Positions 1-8,812 are shown, counted from the first letter of the stretch. The stretch is DNA of 64,000 bases from Bacteroidota bacterium (GCA_023432805.1 JAEYUG010000057.1:15077-79076); one strand, 5' to 3'. The notes: generated from the letters alone by a model not told the origin. Translations and numbers: made by a program.

Positions 1-1
1 T

Positions 2-178
2 GTTCGTGCGACAACGGGCGAGGGCATCTGGTACAGTGACGAGGACGTGCTCACCGTGCATGTTGCAACTCCCCTCACCGACCGGGTGTGGATCCAGTTT
101 CTTGTGCTTGCTGCCGCCGTCGCTGCAGGATGGTTCGCCCATGCGCACCGCGTGCGTCATCGTGCATGCGCGCAATGA
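2..178 (+). CDS. C-terminal end of a membrane sensor-like protein (Y_Y_Y-type domain plus one TM helix), 5' truncated
   Basis: The frame is open from base 2 to a TGA at 176-178, giving the last 58 residues of a protein that begins outside the window. The visible part starts with a beta-strand stretch (GEGIWYSDEDVLTVHV), then TDRVWIQFLVLAAAVAAGWF, a single membrane helix, then a short basic tail. An extracellular Y_Y_Y beta domain followed by one TM helix is typical of the sensors with ligand-binding propellers that are common in the Bacteroidota/Chlorobi group. Such proteins usually carry a kinase or regulator domain after the helix; this one stops about 15 residues later, so any signalling module is missing. 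The family assignment is inference from a short fragment. Confidence 0.5.
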   Translation, partial: VRATTGEGIWYSDEDVLTVHVATPLTDRVWIQFLVLAAAVAAGWFAHAHRVRHRACAQ

Positions 179-246
179 TTGCGTGTGACATGCGCATGTC
201 GACACCGATTCTCCTTGCACAGAGCGGCGAATTTTCGTTTTATTGA

Positions 247-654
247 ATGATGAACATTTCGCACGTCATACCGCGGACCCTGCGTCGCATCCTGCTGCTC
301 CTCGCCCTGTTCGCGCCCGTGATCGGGCACGAGGCATCGGCGTCGCTGCTGGATGATGTCTGGAAGACCGGCGTGTCATCTGCGCCCGCGTGCGAGCTCA
401 TCACCACCGCCCCCGGCGCGGGCGCGGTTCCTCCCGGGGGAAGCATCCCGATTCTGCACGCACGGCGTGAAGACATCTTCACCCGCGGTGCATCAGCACT
501 GTACGTGCTGGTAGCGGTGCTTCCCCTTGCGGTCTGGCTTCCCCCCCTTCCTGCAATTCCCTGCCCGGCAGCTCCCGACATCCCCACACAGCGCGATGCC
601 GATCTGCCCGTCACTCCACCCCGGGCTCCCCCCTCGTTCGGAACATATCGCTGA
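247..654 (+). CDS. Small putative secreted/membrane protein, unknown function
   Basis: The 135-residue product begins MMNISHVIPRTLRRILLLLA, a basic N-region and hydrophobic core typical of a signal peptide, with a plausible cleavage after HEASA. A second hydrophobic segment (YVLVAVLPLAVWLPPL) lies near residue 85, and the tail is rich in Pro. There is no Shine-Dalgarno sequence. A -35/-10-like pair (TTGCAC at 215-220 and TTTTAT at 238-243, 17-bp spacer) sits so close that translation would have to be nearly leaderless. A competing open frame covers the same bases on the opposite strand; the signal peptide favours this one. No family recognised. Confidence 0.4.
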   Translation: MMNISHVIPRTLRRILLLLALFAPVIGHEASASLLDDVWKTGVSSAPACELITTAPGAGAVPPGGSIPILHARREDIFTRGASALYVLVAVLPLAVWLPPLPAIPCPAAPDIPTQRDADLPVTPPRAPPSFGTYR

Positions 655-706
655 TCCCGCAACCGGTCGGTCACGTATTTCCGAACCTCCAAGCACGGAG
701 ACTGTC

Positions 707-823
707 ATGTCCATTCAGGAACAGGACGCTCCGACGCGGCTGCCGATCCAGTTGATCGTCATGTTGTCCGCTGTCGGACTGGGCCTCATCGTCGTTGTCG
801 CGAAGGTCGCAGGTCTGTTTTAA
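707..823 (+). CDS. 38-aa single-TM membrane microprotein
   Basis: ATG at 707 follows an ACGGAG ribosome-binding site seven bases upstream. The 38-residue product has a short charged N-terminus (MSIQEQDAPTR) and one hydrophobic helix of about 22 residues, ending VVVAKVAGLF. The gene ends four bases before a strong intrinsic terminator, so it closes a transcription unit. Function unknown. Confidence 0.55.
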   Translation: MSIQEQDAPTRLPIQLIVMLSAVGLGLIVVVAKVAGLF

Positions 824-827
824 CGAG

Positions 828-862
828 AAGGCATCCCGGCCATTGCGCCGGGATGCCTTTTT
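828..862 (+). terminator. Intrinsic terminator after the 38-aa gene
   Basis: AAGGCATCCCGGC pairs with GCCGGGATGCCTT around a short loop and is followed by a T run. The stem is about 12 bp and GC-rich. It ends the rightward unit and precedes the palindrome array. Confidence 0.85.
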
Positions 863-867
863 CATCG

Positions 868-953
868 AGGAGGACGGACGCCCTCGTCCGTCAGTTAGGA
901 GGACGGACGCCCTCGTCCGTCAGTTAGGAGGACGGACGCCCTCGTCCGTCAGT
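868..953. repeat. Tandem array of three 29-bp palindromic units
   Basis: Three near-identical 29-bp units are each centred on GACGGACG-CCCT-CGTCCGTC, an 8-bp stem with a 4-base loop (stems start at 873, 902 and 931). The array lies between convergent genes (a rightward unit ending at 823 and a leftward gene ending at 982). A related array at 3536-3640 occupies an equivalent position. Known REP-like palindromes often sit at convergent 3' ends. Confidence 0.9.
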
Positions 954-981
954 GCAGTCGCCGAGACGCCGCTCCATTCAC

Positions 982-1914
982 TCAGTAGCGTTGGATGCTC
1001 ACGCTCGCGACGCCGGTTTCGAAACGCATGGTGATCTTCTGCGGTGCCTTCCCCTGGCCTGGCGTACGCCAGAGGCCGTCGCCCGACTTGGTGAAGCCCT
1101 CGAGATCGGTATGGGTGAGTCCCGTCTCGAGGCGAACTTCGCAGGCGGCGGTGCGGGGCACGCGGACGGTAATGCCCGAGGCGCCGGCACCGACGCGCAG
1201 GTCGGTCGTGGCGCTGCGGTCGCCGAGCGTGAGCGTGATCGACGAGGCGCCCGCATCGACGGTTATTGCACGTGTGCGGAAGGGCCGCAGGTCGAGGTCG
1301 GCTGTTGCGGCGCCGATGTCGAAGTCGAGGTCCCAGATGGGATCGGGATGCAACCGCAGATCGACGGTGTTGACGAAGTCGCCATCACTGATGTGCACGT
1401 TGCCGTCCTTCGGTTCGATCTTCACGCGCGGCATGCCCTTGTCGACATCCCGCGTGAGTTCGTAGCCGCCGAGCGAGGTGCGCGTATCGATCTGCACGAA
1501 GTGCATGCAGGTGTCGACGATGCGGAAGGTACCTGCTCCTGCTTCGAAGGCGAGCGTCGCACGCGAGGTGGTATCGTCCCACGTTTCGATGATGCTTTGC
1601 TCGACGACCTCGCGGTCGGAGGAGTCCCACGTACCGATGCCCTGCACGCTGCGCCCGATGTGGGTGACGGCATCGTGCGCACGAACAAAGAACGTGAAGA
1701 CAAGAATGCCTGTCAGCAGGCCCGTGCCGGCTGCAGCGATCCATCGCATGGGATGATTGCGCAGCAGTACCGCAGTGCCGATGAGGATGAGCACGACCGG
1801 CCAGGTCATGCGCCAGACATGCCAGTCCAGTGTCAACACGGAGAAGTTGTGGAGGAGTCCGAGCAAGCCGATGGTGATGAACAGGGCCGCCCAGAACATG
1901 CGGGACGATTTCAT
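982..1914 (-). CDS. LiaF-like membrane protein with N-terminal DUF5668-type TM region and beta-rich C-terminal domain
   Basis: The start was placed at the ATG (MKSSRMFWAALFITIG) with GGAG seven bases upstream; a longer open frame adds 31 residues that do not look like protein. About four hydrophobic helices occupy residues 5-95 (FITIGLLGLLHNF, WPVVLILIGTAVLL, and others). The rest is a repetitive beta-rich domain with many VDAGASS/VGAGASG-type turns, as in LiaF-like and adhesin-like 'toastrack' domains. Downstream of PspC with 19 bp between them, it probably forms a membrane-stress operon with that gene: PspC and LiaF-type proteins sense or buffer envelope stress. The exact role is inferred. 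Confidence 0.75.
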   Translation of the reverse strand: MKSSRMFWAALFITIGLLGLLHNFSVLTLDWHVWRMTWPVVLILIGTAVLLRNHPMRWIAAAGTGLLTGILVFTFFVRAHDAVTHIGRSVQGIGTWDSSDREVVEQSIIETWDDTTSRATLAFEAGAGTFRIVDTCMHFVQIDTRTSLGGYELTRDVDKGMPRVKIEPKDGNVHISDGDFVNTVDLRLHPDPIWDLDFDIGAATADLDLRPFRTRAITVDAGASSITLTLGDRSATTDLRVGAGASGITVRVPRTAACEVRLETGLTHTDLEGFTKSGDGLWRTPGQGKAPQKITMRFETGVASVSIQRY

Positions 1915-1933
1915 GATGCGCTCCGTGCCAAGT

Positions 1934-2494
1934 TCAGGAATGGGATTCGGATCCCCGCCAGAGCATCCAGGCACCGCCCGCGACAAACAGCAGCGGCCAG
2001 TAATCACCGAGATCGAACTGCGGGATGAGGTTGTTGATCAGGAAGAGCACACCGATCGCGATGAGGATGCTGCCGCCGATCCGGCGACGTGATCCCTCCC
2101 TGACAGGATCGTCGATCGATGGCGGTGTGACTGTGAAGCCGGCGGATTGCGACTGCGTGTCTCCGAGCGGCGCACCCCCCACCTCCGTGAACTCGGCGTC
2201 TTCGATGTGTGCATCGGTCGCCGCCGTGCTCTGCGCTGCGGCTGCACCCGGCCGCGAGTGGCCTCCGTACGCGTGCGCCGACGAGGGAGGCATCGCGTAG
2301 GCTGCCGTTTCCGGCGTCTTCGGCACGAGGATCCACAGCAGGATGTATGCGATGAAGCCGATGCCGCTGAGGAAGAGGAGAAGCACGAACGCGATGCGGA
2401 TGAAGACGGGATCGACGTCGAAGTATTCAGCGAGGCCGCCGGCCACGCCGCCGATCATCTTGTCGGTGCGGGAGCGGTAGAGTCGTTTGGTCAT
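1934..2494 (-). CDS. PspC-domain membrane protein
   Basis: The start at MTKRLYRSR has a GGAGG ribosome site. Residues 3-60 match PspC well: RSRTDKMIGGVAGGLAEYF, then DPVFIRIAFVLL and a membrane helix ending ILLWILVPK. A low-complexity linker follows, then a second membrane part (SILIAIGVLFLINNLIPQF and PLLFVAGGAWMLWRG) like the LiaI/DUF5668 helices of the downstream gene. PspC proteins act in envelope-stress signalling at the inner membrane. First gene of a two-gene leftward operon. Confidence 0.88.
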   Translation of the reverse strand: MTKRLYRSRTDKMIGGVAGGLAEYFDVDPVFIRIAFVLLLFLSGIGFIAYILLWILVPKTPETAAYAMPPSSAHAYGGHSRPGAAAAQSTAATDAHIEDAEFTEVGGAPLGDTQSQSAGFTVTPPSIDDPVREGSRRRIGGSILIAIGVLFLINNLIPQFDLGDYWPLLFVAGGAWMLWRGSESHS

Positions 2495-2634
2495 GGTGAA
2501 CCTCCAGTGGGAGTGATAGGTCAACATACGCTGCCCTTCGCGCGAAAGTTACAGGATGCGCACCGCGCAAAGGCGCTCGTTGGGATTTTCTCGCACGGGT
2601 GGTACATTCCGACTTCCATCACTTCGCACCGACC

Positions 2635-2994
2635 ATGCGCGCACTTTTCACCTGGCTCTCGGCGCATCCCCTCGTCGCCCTCGCCCTCGTCCTGCTGCTC
2701 GTCGCGGCCATCGCCACGCTCGTCAAGAAGCTCGTGAAGGTGGCGCTCGTGCTGCTCATCATCTTCGCGATCGGCGGTGGCACGGTGTTCAACATCTCGC
2801 AGCAGGATCTGACCGACACCAGCCAGAAGCTGCTCGAGAAGGCCGGCGATGCCGGCAAGGATCTGCTGGAGGATGCGGGACGCTCGGTCGAGAAGGAAGT
2901 CCGCCGCCACACCTCCGACATGCTCTCCGACGACAGCACGACGCAGACGCGTGCGGAAGCCGATTCCTCAACCAAACGCAGACGTTCACGATGA
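2635..2994 (+). CDS. Membrane-anchored helical protein, unknown function
   Basis: The product is 119 residues from ATG 2635. Hydrophobic stretches at about 11-25 (LVALALVLLLVAAIATL) and 32-47 (VALVLLIIFAIGGGTVF) are followed by an amphipathic, charged helix (DTSQKLLEKAGDAGKDLLE) and a basic tail. There is no clear ribosome site; a frame extension to 2599 adds 12 unconvincing residues. It overlaps the next gene by four bases (ATGA), so the two are translated together. No family recognised. Confidence 0.6.
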   Translation: MRALFTWLSAHPLVALALVLLLVAAIATLVKKLVKVALVLLIIFAIGGGTVFNISQQDLTDTSQKLLEKAGDAGKDLLEDAGRSVEKEVRRHTSDMLSDDSTTQTRAEADSSTKRRRSR

Positions 2995-3524
2995 GCATCT
3001 CCCGTTCTCGCCTCGCAGCAGCCGTCCTGGCGATGGCGCTGTGTCTTGCATCAGCAGGTACGCATGAAGCCGCGGCACAGACCCCGCTCGGCAAGCGTGT
3101 GGGACTCGGTGTCGGCATCGGAGAACCCACGGCGCTGACGCTGCGCGCCCGAACGGGTCGCTCCACGGCGGTGGATCTTGGAATCGGTGCCTCCGCCTTC
3201 GGCACACCGCGCGTGCACGCGATGTACACCTGGCAGTTCACCAACAGCTTCGGTACGCCGTTCGTCAGCTGGTATGCCGGACTCGGTGTGTTGCTGGGTT
3301 TTGAGAAGAAGGGCGAGTACTACCTCGCGAAGAAGACGGCAGACCCTTCACTCTGGTTCGTGACCGATGATGTGATCGGAGCCGCCCGCGGTTCGATCGG
3401 GCTCAATTGGTTTCCGCGTTATACACCGCTCGAGTTCTTTGCCGAGGTGAATCCGATTGTCGGGCTGTATCCGAAGACGGGGATTGGTGTCGAGGGCTGG
3501 GTGGGGATTCGCATCTATCCCTGA
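2991..3524 (+). CDS. Outer-membrane beta-barrel-like protein with signal peptide
   Basis: The 177-residue product starts with a signal peptide (core AAAVLAMALCLASAG, cleavage near EAAAQ). The mature part alternates short hydrophobic strands with Gly turns (KRVGLGVGIGEPTALTLRAR, GIGASAFGT, WYAGLGVLLGF) and ends WVGIRIYP, an aromatic C-terminus usual for outer-membrane barrels. It resembles the DUF3996/BAPKO_0422-type small barrels; that assignment is tentative. Overlaps the preceding membrane gene by ATGA. Confidence 0.7.
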   Translation: MSISRSRLAAAVLAMALCLASAGTHEAAAQTPLGKRVGLGVGIGEPTALTLRARTGRSTAVDLGIGASAFGTPRVHAMYTWQFTNSFGTPFVSWYAGLGVLLGFEKKGEYYLAKKTADPSLWFVTDDVIGAARGSIGLNWFPRYTPLEFFAEVNPIVGLYPKTGIGVEGWVGIRIYP

Positions 3525-3535
3525 CCGAAAGGAGG

Positions 3536-3640
3536 GTGGACGTCCTCGTCCACTCTTGACGAATGCTCAGTATGTGCAGGGTGGACGAAGACGTCCACCG
3601 ACCTGTCTTGGTGGACGAAGACGTCCACCGACCTGTCAAG
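3536..3640. repeat. Second palindrome array (GTGGACG..CGTCCAC units)
   Basis: One hairpin at 3536-3553 (GTGGACG-TCCT-CGTCCAC) is followed by two exact copies of GGTGGACGAAGACGTCCACC at 3580-3599 and 3610-3629 in 30-bp units, then a decayed unit. Like the array at 868-953 it lies between convergent genes (3524 and 3665) and is built on GGACG/CGTCC arms, but the units differ in sequence. Confidence 0.88.
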
Positions 3641-3664
3641 ATGTCCAGCGACCTTTCGGGTCTG

Positions 3665-5989
3665 TCAGTTGTCGACGCGCAGGGAGGCGAATTTGAGCAC
3701 GAGGGTTTTGCGTCCCACGCTCTGAAAGAGCACCACCACGCGGGTCATGTCGCCCGAGCCCTGCAGTTCGAGCACGCGTCCGCGGCCGAAAGTCGCATGC
3801 ACGACGTTCGAGCCGGCGTGCAGTCCCTCCTCCAACTGCGAATACGACTCGGCTCCCATCTGGCTGTACTCCGAATGCGTCTGCTGCGCGCGCGCAGTTC
3901 CCTTCGTCGTGCCGCGCGCCCCCGCTCCGCTTCCATACCCGCGTGACGTCGACGATTTCGAAGACGACGACTTCCCCGCGCCGGTGCGCGCACCCGACGA
4001 TCCGTTTCCACTGTAGCCCGCGCCGCCGCCGCTTCCCCACGCGGATGCGGTGTGCGCCGTCCTGCGCCGTCCGCTCTCGCGCTGCACGACATCCGCATCG
4101 ATCTCATCGAGAAAGCGCGAGGGCATCTGCGGGGCGCGCTCGCCCCAGACCATGCGCGAGCGGGCGTGGGTCATGTAGAGCTTCTGCATGGCGCGCGTCA
4201 TGCCGACGTAGCAGAGGCGGCGCTCCTCCTCGACCTGGTCGCGGTCGATGGAGAGGGACGATGGGAAGAGGTTCTCCTCCATGCCGACGAGAAAGACCAC
4301 GGGAAACTCGAGTCCCTTTGCCGCATGCAGGGTCATGAGCGTGACCGCGTTGCGCTCGCCGGTGAGCGCGTCGACGTCGGCGACGAGCGAGGCTTCCGCA
4401 AGAAAGGCCTCGAGCGTGGGCGCGCCGTCGACCGGCTGGAAGTCGGCGAGCGCCGAGAGCAGTTCCTTGATGTTGTCGAGACGCTGGCGCGCCTCCATCG
4501 TGCCCTCGTTCTTGAACTCGGCCACGATGCCCAGCTCGTCGACGAGCGAGCCGGCGAGTTCGCCGGCGGACATCTCCGTGCGGAGGTTCGCGTACTTGCG
4601 CACGAGCGTCACGAAATCGGTGATGCGCCGCACCGCGCCCGCGTTGAGCGCGTCGATGGTCTGCGCGCGTTCGCACATCGCGAAGAGGGGCACGCCCATG
4701 GAGGCGGCCGCGTCGCGCAGGCGCGCGATGGTCGTGGCACCGATGCCGCGCTGGGGATAGTTGATCACGCGCACCACGGCCTCGTCGTCGCTCGGGTTCA
4801 CGAGCAGACGCAGGTACGCGAGCACGTCCTTGATCTCCTTGCGGCGGTAGAACGCCACCCCGCCGACGATCGTGTAGGGAATTCCCGACCGGCGGAACGC
4901 ATCCTCCATCGCACGCGACTGGGCGTTGGTGCGGTACAGCACGGCGAAATCCTTCAGCTGCAGCTTCTTGCGGCGGCCTTCCTCCTGCATGAGGTAGACG
5001 ATCTTCTGCGCCTCCTCCATCTCGTCGTTGAGCTCGAGTATCGTGATCGGGTCGCCCTCGTGATTCTCGGTCCACAACGTCTTCTGAATCTGCTTCGGGT
5101 TGTGCTTGATCAGCGAGTCGGCCCCGCGCAGAATCATGCCCGTGCTGCGGTAGTTCTGCTCGAGCCGGAAGACGCGCACGTGGTCGAAGGTGCGCTCGAA
5201 TTCGAGGATGTTGCGGATGTCTGCGCCGCGGAAGGCGTAGATGCTCTGGGCGTCGTCTCCGACGACGCAGATGTTCTGATGGGAAGCCGCCAGGCGCCGC
5301 ACGATCTGGTACTGCGCCAGGTTCGTATCCTGATACTCGTCGATCAAAATGAAGCGGAAGAGCTTCTGGTAGTGCTCGAGCACCTCGGGGTGCGCGTCGA
5401 AGAGCTTGATGGGGTGCAGAATCAGGTCGTCGAAATCCATCGCGTTCGCCGCGTGCAGTCGCTTCTGGTATTCGCCGTACACCTGCGCCACGCGGCGCTC
5501 GAAGATCTCGACCGCCTCGCGCGTGACCTCGTCGACGCTCTTCATGCGGTTCTTCGCACCGCTGATGGCATGGCGCACCGCGGCGGGCGCCACCTGCTGC
5601 GTGTTGATGTTCATGTCGTGCATGATCGCCTTGACGAGGTTCTGCGAATCGTCGGTGTCATACACGGTGAAGCTCTTCTGAAACCCCAGATGCTCGGCGT
5701 CGCGGCGCAGCAGGCGCGCGAAGGTCGAGTGGAAGGTGCCCATCCACAGCCGGCGGCTCTCGTCGCCCACCACCTGCTCGATGCGCTCGCGCATCTCGCG
5801 CGCTGCCTTGTTGGTGAAGGTCAGCGAGAGGATGTTGTGCGCGGGCACGCCGCATTGCAACAGGTATGCGATGCGGTAGGTCAGCACGCGTGTCTTGCCG
5901 CTGCCGGCGCCGGCGACGATCATCACGGGACCGTCGATCGTGCGGACGGCCTCGCGTTGTACAGGATTCAGATCGGAGAGAAAGGCCAT
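3665..5989 (-). CDS. pcrA: UvrD/PcrA-type DNA helicase (superfamily 1A)
   Basis: The 774-residue ATP-dependent 3'-5' helicase acts in repair and replication restart. The motifs are all visible: Q-motif region LNPVQREAV, Walker A AGAGSGKT (26-33), motif Ia TFTNKAAREMRERI, Walker B LIDEYQDTN, motif III VVGDDAQSIYAFRGAD, motif IV RLEQNYRS, motif V TLHAAKGLEFPVVF and motif VI EERRLCYVGMTRA. The C-terminal tail is Ser/Gly-rich and ends in a PcrA-type Tudor-like segment (VVHATFGRGRVLELQG). The length fits PcrA/UvrD. It lies 7 bp downstream of lysS, same strand, suggesting co-transcription. Confidence 0.96.
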   Translation of the reverse strand: MAFLSDLNPVQREAVRTIDGPVMIVAGAGSGKTRVLTYRIAYLLQCGVPAHNILSLTFTNKAAREMRERIEQVVGDESRRLWMGTFHSTFARLLRRDAEHLGFQKSFTVYDTDDSQNLVKAIMHDMNINTQQVAPAAVRHAISGAKNRMKSVDEVTREAVEIFERRVAQVYGEYQKRLHAANAMDFDDLILHPIKLFDAHPEVLEHYQKLFRFILIDEYQDTNLAQYQIVRRLAASHQNICVVGDDAQSIYAFRGADIRNILEFERTFDHVRVFRLEQNYRSTGMILRGADSLIKHNPKQIQKTLWTENHEGDPITILELNDEMEEAQKIVYLMQEEGRRKKLQLKDFAVLYRTNAQSRAMEDAFRRSGIPYTIVGGVAFYRRKEIKDVLAYLRLLVNPSDDEAVVRVINYPQRGIGATTIARLRDAAASMGVPLFAMCERAQTIDALNAGAVRRITDFVTLVRKYANLRTEMSAGELAGSLVDELGIVAEFKNEGTMEARQRLDNIKELLSALADFQPVDGAPTLEAFLAEASLVADVDALTGERNAVTLMTLHAAKGLEFPVVFLVGMEENLFPSSLSIDRDQVEEERRLCYVGMTRAMQKLYMTHARSRMVWGERAPQMPSRFLDEIDADVVQRESGRRRTAHTASAWGSGGGAGYSGNGSSGARTGAGKSSSSKSSTSRGYGSGAGARGTTKGTARAQQTHSEYSQMGAESYSQLEEGLHAGSNVVHATFGRGRVLELQGSGDMTRVVVLFQSVGRKTLVLKFASLRVDN

Positions 5990-5996
5990 GCGGGCG

Positions 5997-7511
5997 TTAC
6001 TTGCCGGGACGCATGGTCGGGAAGAGGATCACGTCGCGAATGGATTCCGCACCGGTGAGCAGCATGGTCAGTCGGTCGATGCCGATGCCGAGTCCCGCCG
6101 TCGGCGGCATGCCGTACTCGAGGGTCTCGATGTAGTCGTCGTCGACCTCCATGGCCTCGTCGTCGCCGCGGGCACGCAGCGCGGCCTGCTCGAGAAAGCG
6201 CTGCTTCTGGTCGATCGGATCGTTCAGTTCGCTGAACGCGTTGGCGATCTCCTGCCCGTTGACGTAGAGTTCGAAGCGCTCGACGAGTCCCGCCGCGCTG
6301 CGGTGCTTCTTGGCGAGCGGCGACAGCTCGATCGGGTAGTCGATGATGAAGGTGGGCTGCACGAGGTGATGTTCGACGCGCTCGCTGAAGATCTCGTCGA
6401 TGATCTTGCCGGGTCCCCACGCCGCGTCGAGCTCGACGCCGAGCCGCTTCGCGGCTGCGCGCAGCGAGGCTTCCTCGCCGGCCTCGAGGTGTTCGCCGGT
6501 GTATTCCGCGATCGCATCGAGCATGCGCAGACGGCGGAAGGGTGCGCGCAGCACGATTTCCTTCCCCCCCACCATGCAGGTGTCGCCGTCGTTCACGGCG
6601 CGGTTCACGGTCTGGAGCATGTCTTCGACCAGCTCCATCATCCACGCATAATCCTTGTACGCCACGTAGAGTTCGAGCATGGTGAACTCGGGGTTGTGGC
6701 TGCGGTCCATGCCCTCGTTGCGGAAGTCCTTGGCGATTTCATAGACGCCGTCGAAGCCGCCGACGATGAGGCGCTTGAGGTAGAGTTCGTCGGCGATGCG
6801 CAGGTAGAGGGGGATGTCGAGGGCGTTGTGGTGCGTGATGAAGGGGCGTGCCGCCGCGCCGCCGTACTGGGGCTGCAGCACGGGGGTTTCGACCTCGAGG
6901 TAGCCGCGGTCGTCGAGGTAGGCGCGCACGGTGCGGATGAGCAGCGAGCGCTTGACGAACACGTCGCGCACCTCGGGATTGAGGATCAGGTCGAGGGGAC
7001 GCTTGCGGTAGCGGAGCTCCTTGTCGGTGAACTGGTCGAAGACGACGCGGTTGCCCTCGTCGTCGACCTTCTCCTTGGGCGTGGGCAGGGGTCGCAGCGA
7101 CTTGGCCAGCAGGGCAAGAATCGTGGCATGGATTGAAACTTCCCCGGTTCTGGTACGAAAAACAGTACCAGTGACTCCGACGATGTCGCCGATGTCGAGC
7201 AGGCGTATCATGTCGTATGTTTGCTCACCGAGATCATCACGCTTGAGGTAGATCTGGATCTTTCCGCTGTGATCCTGGATGTGGATGAACGTGGCCTTGC
7301 CCATGCGGCGGATGGCCATGATGCGTCCCGCCACCGTACTGGTGTGCGGCGGGTCGTCGTCGCGGAAGCGGGCGATTACCGCGGCCGCGGTGTCGTCGAC
7401 CGGCCAGGCGTAGGCGTAGGGTTCGATGCCGTTCGCGACGAGGGTTTCGTACTCTTCGCGACGGCGGCGCATCTGATCGTTCAGATCCTCGGAAAGCGGC
7501 TGCATGTCCAT
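5997..7511 (-). CDS. lysS: Lysyl-tRNA synthetase, class II
   Basis: The 504-residue product (start chosen at MDMQPLSEDL; the open frame runs 13 residues further) charges tRNA-Lys. The N-terminal OB-fold anticodon-binding domain is at about residues 60-160 (GRIMAIRRMGKATFIHIQDH). The catalytic core has motif 2 (FRNEGMDRSHNPEFTMLELY) and motif 3 (GIGIDRLTMLL, residues near 475), then the usual ending DVILFPTMRP. The length equals that of bacterial LysS. Upstream gene of the lysS-pcrA pair; divergent from the phosphatase gene at 7568. Confidence 0.97.
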   Translation of the reverse strand: MDMQPLSEDLNDQMRRRREEYETLVANGIEPYAYAWPVDDTAAAVIARFRDDDPPHTSTVAGRIMAIRRMGKATFIHIQDHSGKIQIYLKRDDLGEQTYDMIRLLDIGDIVGVTGTVFRTRTGEVSIHATILALLAKSLRPLPTPKEKVDDEGNRVVFDQFTDKELRYRKRPLDLILNPEVRDVFVKRSLLIRTVRAYLDDRGYLEVETPVLQPQYGGAAARPFITHHNALDIPLYLRIADELYLKRLIVGGFDGVYEIAKDFRNEGMDRSHNPEFTMLELYVAYKDYAWMMELVEDMLQTVNRAVNDGDTCMVGGKEIVLRAPFRRLRMLDAIAEYTGEHLEAGEEASLRAAAKRLGVELDAAWGPGKIIDEIFSERVEHHLVQPTFIIDYPIELSPLAKKHRSAAGLVERFELYVNGQEIANAFSELNDPIDQKQRFLEQAALRARGDDEAMEVDDDYIETLEYGMPPTAGLGIGIDRLTMLLTGAESIRDVILFPTMRPGK

Positions 7512-7567
7512 GGAAACTCGGGGGGGAAGGTTCAAAGAAGCAAGACACAAAAACTACGAACGCCCGC

Positions 7568-8812
7568 GTGAAAATCCAATCCGACACCCCCCGCAACAGG
7601 CGGCAGATCATCCTGATCGTTGTGGTGGTCATCTTCGTGCTGAACCTCGTCGACGAGGTCGGCGATGCGGTACGGTCGGGTGACTGGGGTCCCGTCGCCG
7701 GCCAGATGCTGCTGCTCGGGCTCGTGGGGTGGATCGGCTGGCAGAGTCGCGATGCCATTCAGCGCACGCGCGAGGAGTACCGCCGCCGCTTCGAAGAGAA
7801 TCAGGACAATGTGAGCATGCGCGACGCCGCCATGTTCTCGCTGGCATGGACGCGAGAGATTTATCGCAGCATTCCCCCCGATCGCAAGCGTCTGGTCAAG
7901 CAGGCCTACCTGCTGATCGGTCTCGGCCTGCTCGTGGTGCTCGTGCAGCTCGGGGCGGGATCGCTCCTGACCGTGCTCATCATCGCCGCACTCGTGCTGG
8001 CGGGCGTGAACCTGCTCGTCTGGGTCTTCGCCACCGAACGCGGCGAGAAGGATCGGCTGCGCATCCAGCTCGAGACCGCGCGGGAGATGCAGATGAGCCT
8101 GATGCCCGTGCAGGATCCCCTCATCGACGGACTCGATGTCTCGGGACTCTGCGTGCCGGCGCTGAACGTCGGCGGCGATCATTTCGACTACGCCTGGTTC
8201 AACGGCGACCGCCGCCGCTTCGGCGTGGCCGTGGTCGACGTGGCCGGCAAGGGCATGGATGCCGCACTGACGGCCGTGTTCACCAGCGGCGCCTTCGTCA
8301 GCGCCTCGCGACACGAGACAGACCTCGGCGCGATCATGGCCACGCTCAACGCCGCAATCCGTTCGCGCAACAACCGCACGCGCTTCGTCTCGTTTCTGCT
8401 CGCGGCCGTAGACCGCGAGCGCGGCGAGCTGGCCTTCGTGAACGCCGGCCAGTCGAAGCCCCTGCTCGTGCGCGACGGCCGGGTGACCGTGCTCGAGAGC
8501 GAGGGTCCGCACTTCCCCCTCGGACTCGTGGAGGATGTGGCGTGGATCACCTCGCGCGTGCCGCTCGCACAGGGCGACGTGATCGTGCTGCACACCGACG
8601 GTCTGTCGGAAGCCATGAATGCCGCACGCGAGATGTACGGCGAAGAGCGCGTGCGCACGCTGCTGCGCGACTGTGCGTCGCTCGACGCCTGCGACATCGT
8701 GGCCACCCTGCGCGCTGGAGTGGCCGAGTTTGCCGGTGCCGCCGAGCGTCACGACGACCTGACCGTGGTCGCGGTGAAGGTCTCGACTGTTGCCGCACCG
8801 TCGGACATATGA
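7568..8812 (+). CDS. Membrane-anchored SpoIIE/RsbU-type PP2C serine phosphatase
   Basis: The GTG start gives 414 residues. Membrane helices lie near 13-25 (IILIVVVVIFVLN), 45-60 and two more at about 120-160, followed by a linker containing ETAREMQMSLMP, the signature preceding SpoIIE domains. The C-terminal half is a PP2C-like phosphatase: GGDHFDY, VVDVAGKGMDAAL, FVNAGQSKPLLVR, LHTDGLSEAMN and ERHDDLTVVAV supply the metal-binding Asp and Gly residues. Such enzymes dephosphorylate anti-anti-sigma factors in partner-switching pathways; no partner gene is nearby. Confidence 0.92.
   Translation: MKIQSDTPRNRRQIILIVVVVIFVLNLVDEVGDAVRSGDWGPVAGQMLLLGLVGWIGWQSRDAIQRTREEYRRRFEENQDNVSMRDAAMFSLAWTREIYRSIPPDRKRLVKQAYLLIGLGLLVVLVQLGAGSLLTVLIIAALVLAGVNLLVWVFATERGEKDRLRIQLETAREMQMSLMPVQDPLIDGLDVSGLCVPALNVGGDHFDYAWFNGDRRRFGVAVVDVAGKGMDAALTAVFTSGAFVSASRHETDLGAIMATLNAAIRSRNNRTRFVSFLLAAVDRERGELAFVNAGQSKPLLVRDGRVTVLESEGPHFPLGLVEDVAWITSRVPLAQGDVIVLHTDGLSEAMNAAREMYGEERVRTLLRDCASLDACDIVATLRAGVAEFAGAAERHDDLTVVAVKVSTVAAPSDI

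Noticed and set aside
240..692. Leftward 150-codon frame opposite the small secreted-protein gene
   Set aside because: Composition is Arg/Ser/Gly-rich shadow sequence with no ribosome site; the opposite strand encodes a signal-peptide protein.
868..953. Three repeated units considered as a CRISPR array
   Set aside because: The units are directly adjacent 29-bp palindromes with no unique spacers and no cas genes.
4052..6058. Rightward frame of 668 codons opposite pcrA
   Set aside because: Shadow of the helicase gene, whose motifs are all intact on the other strand.
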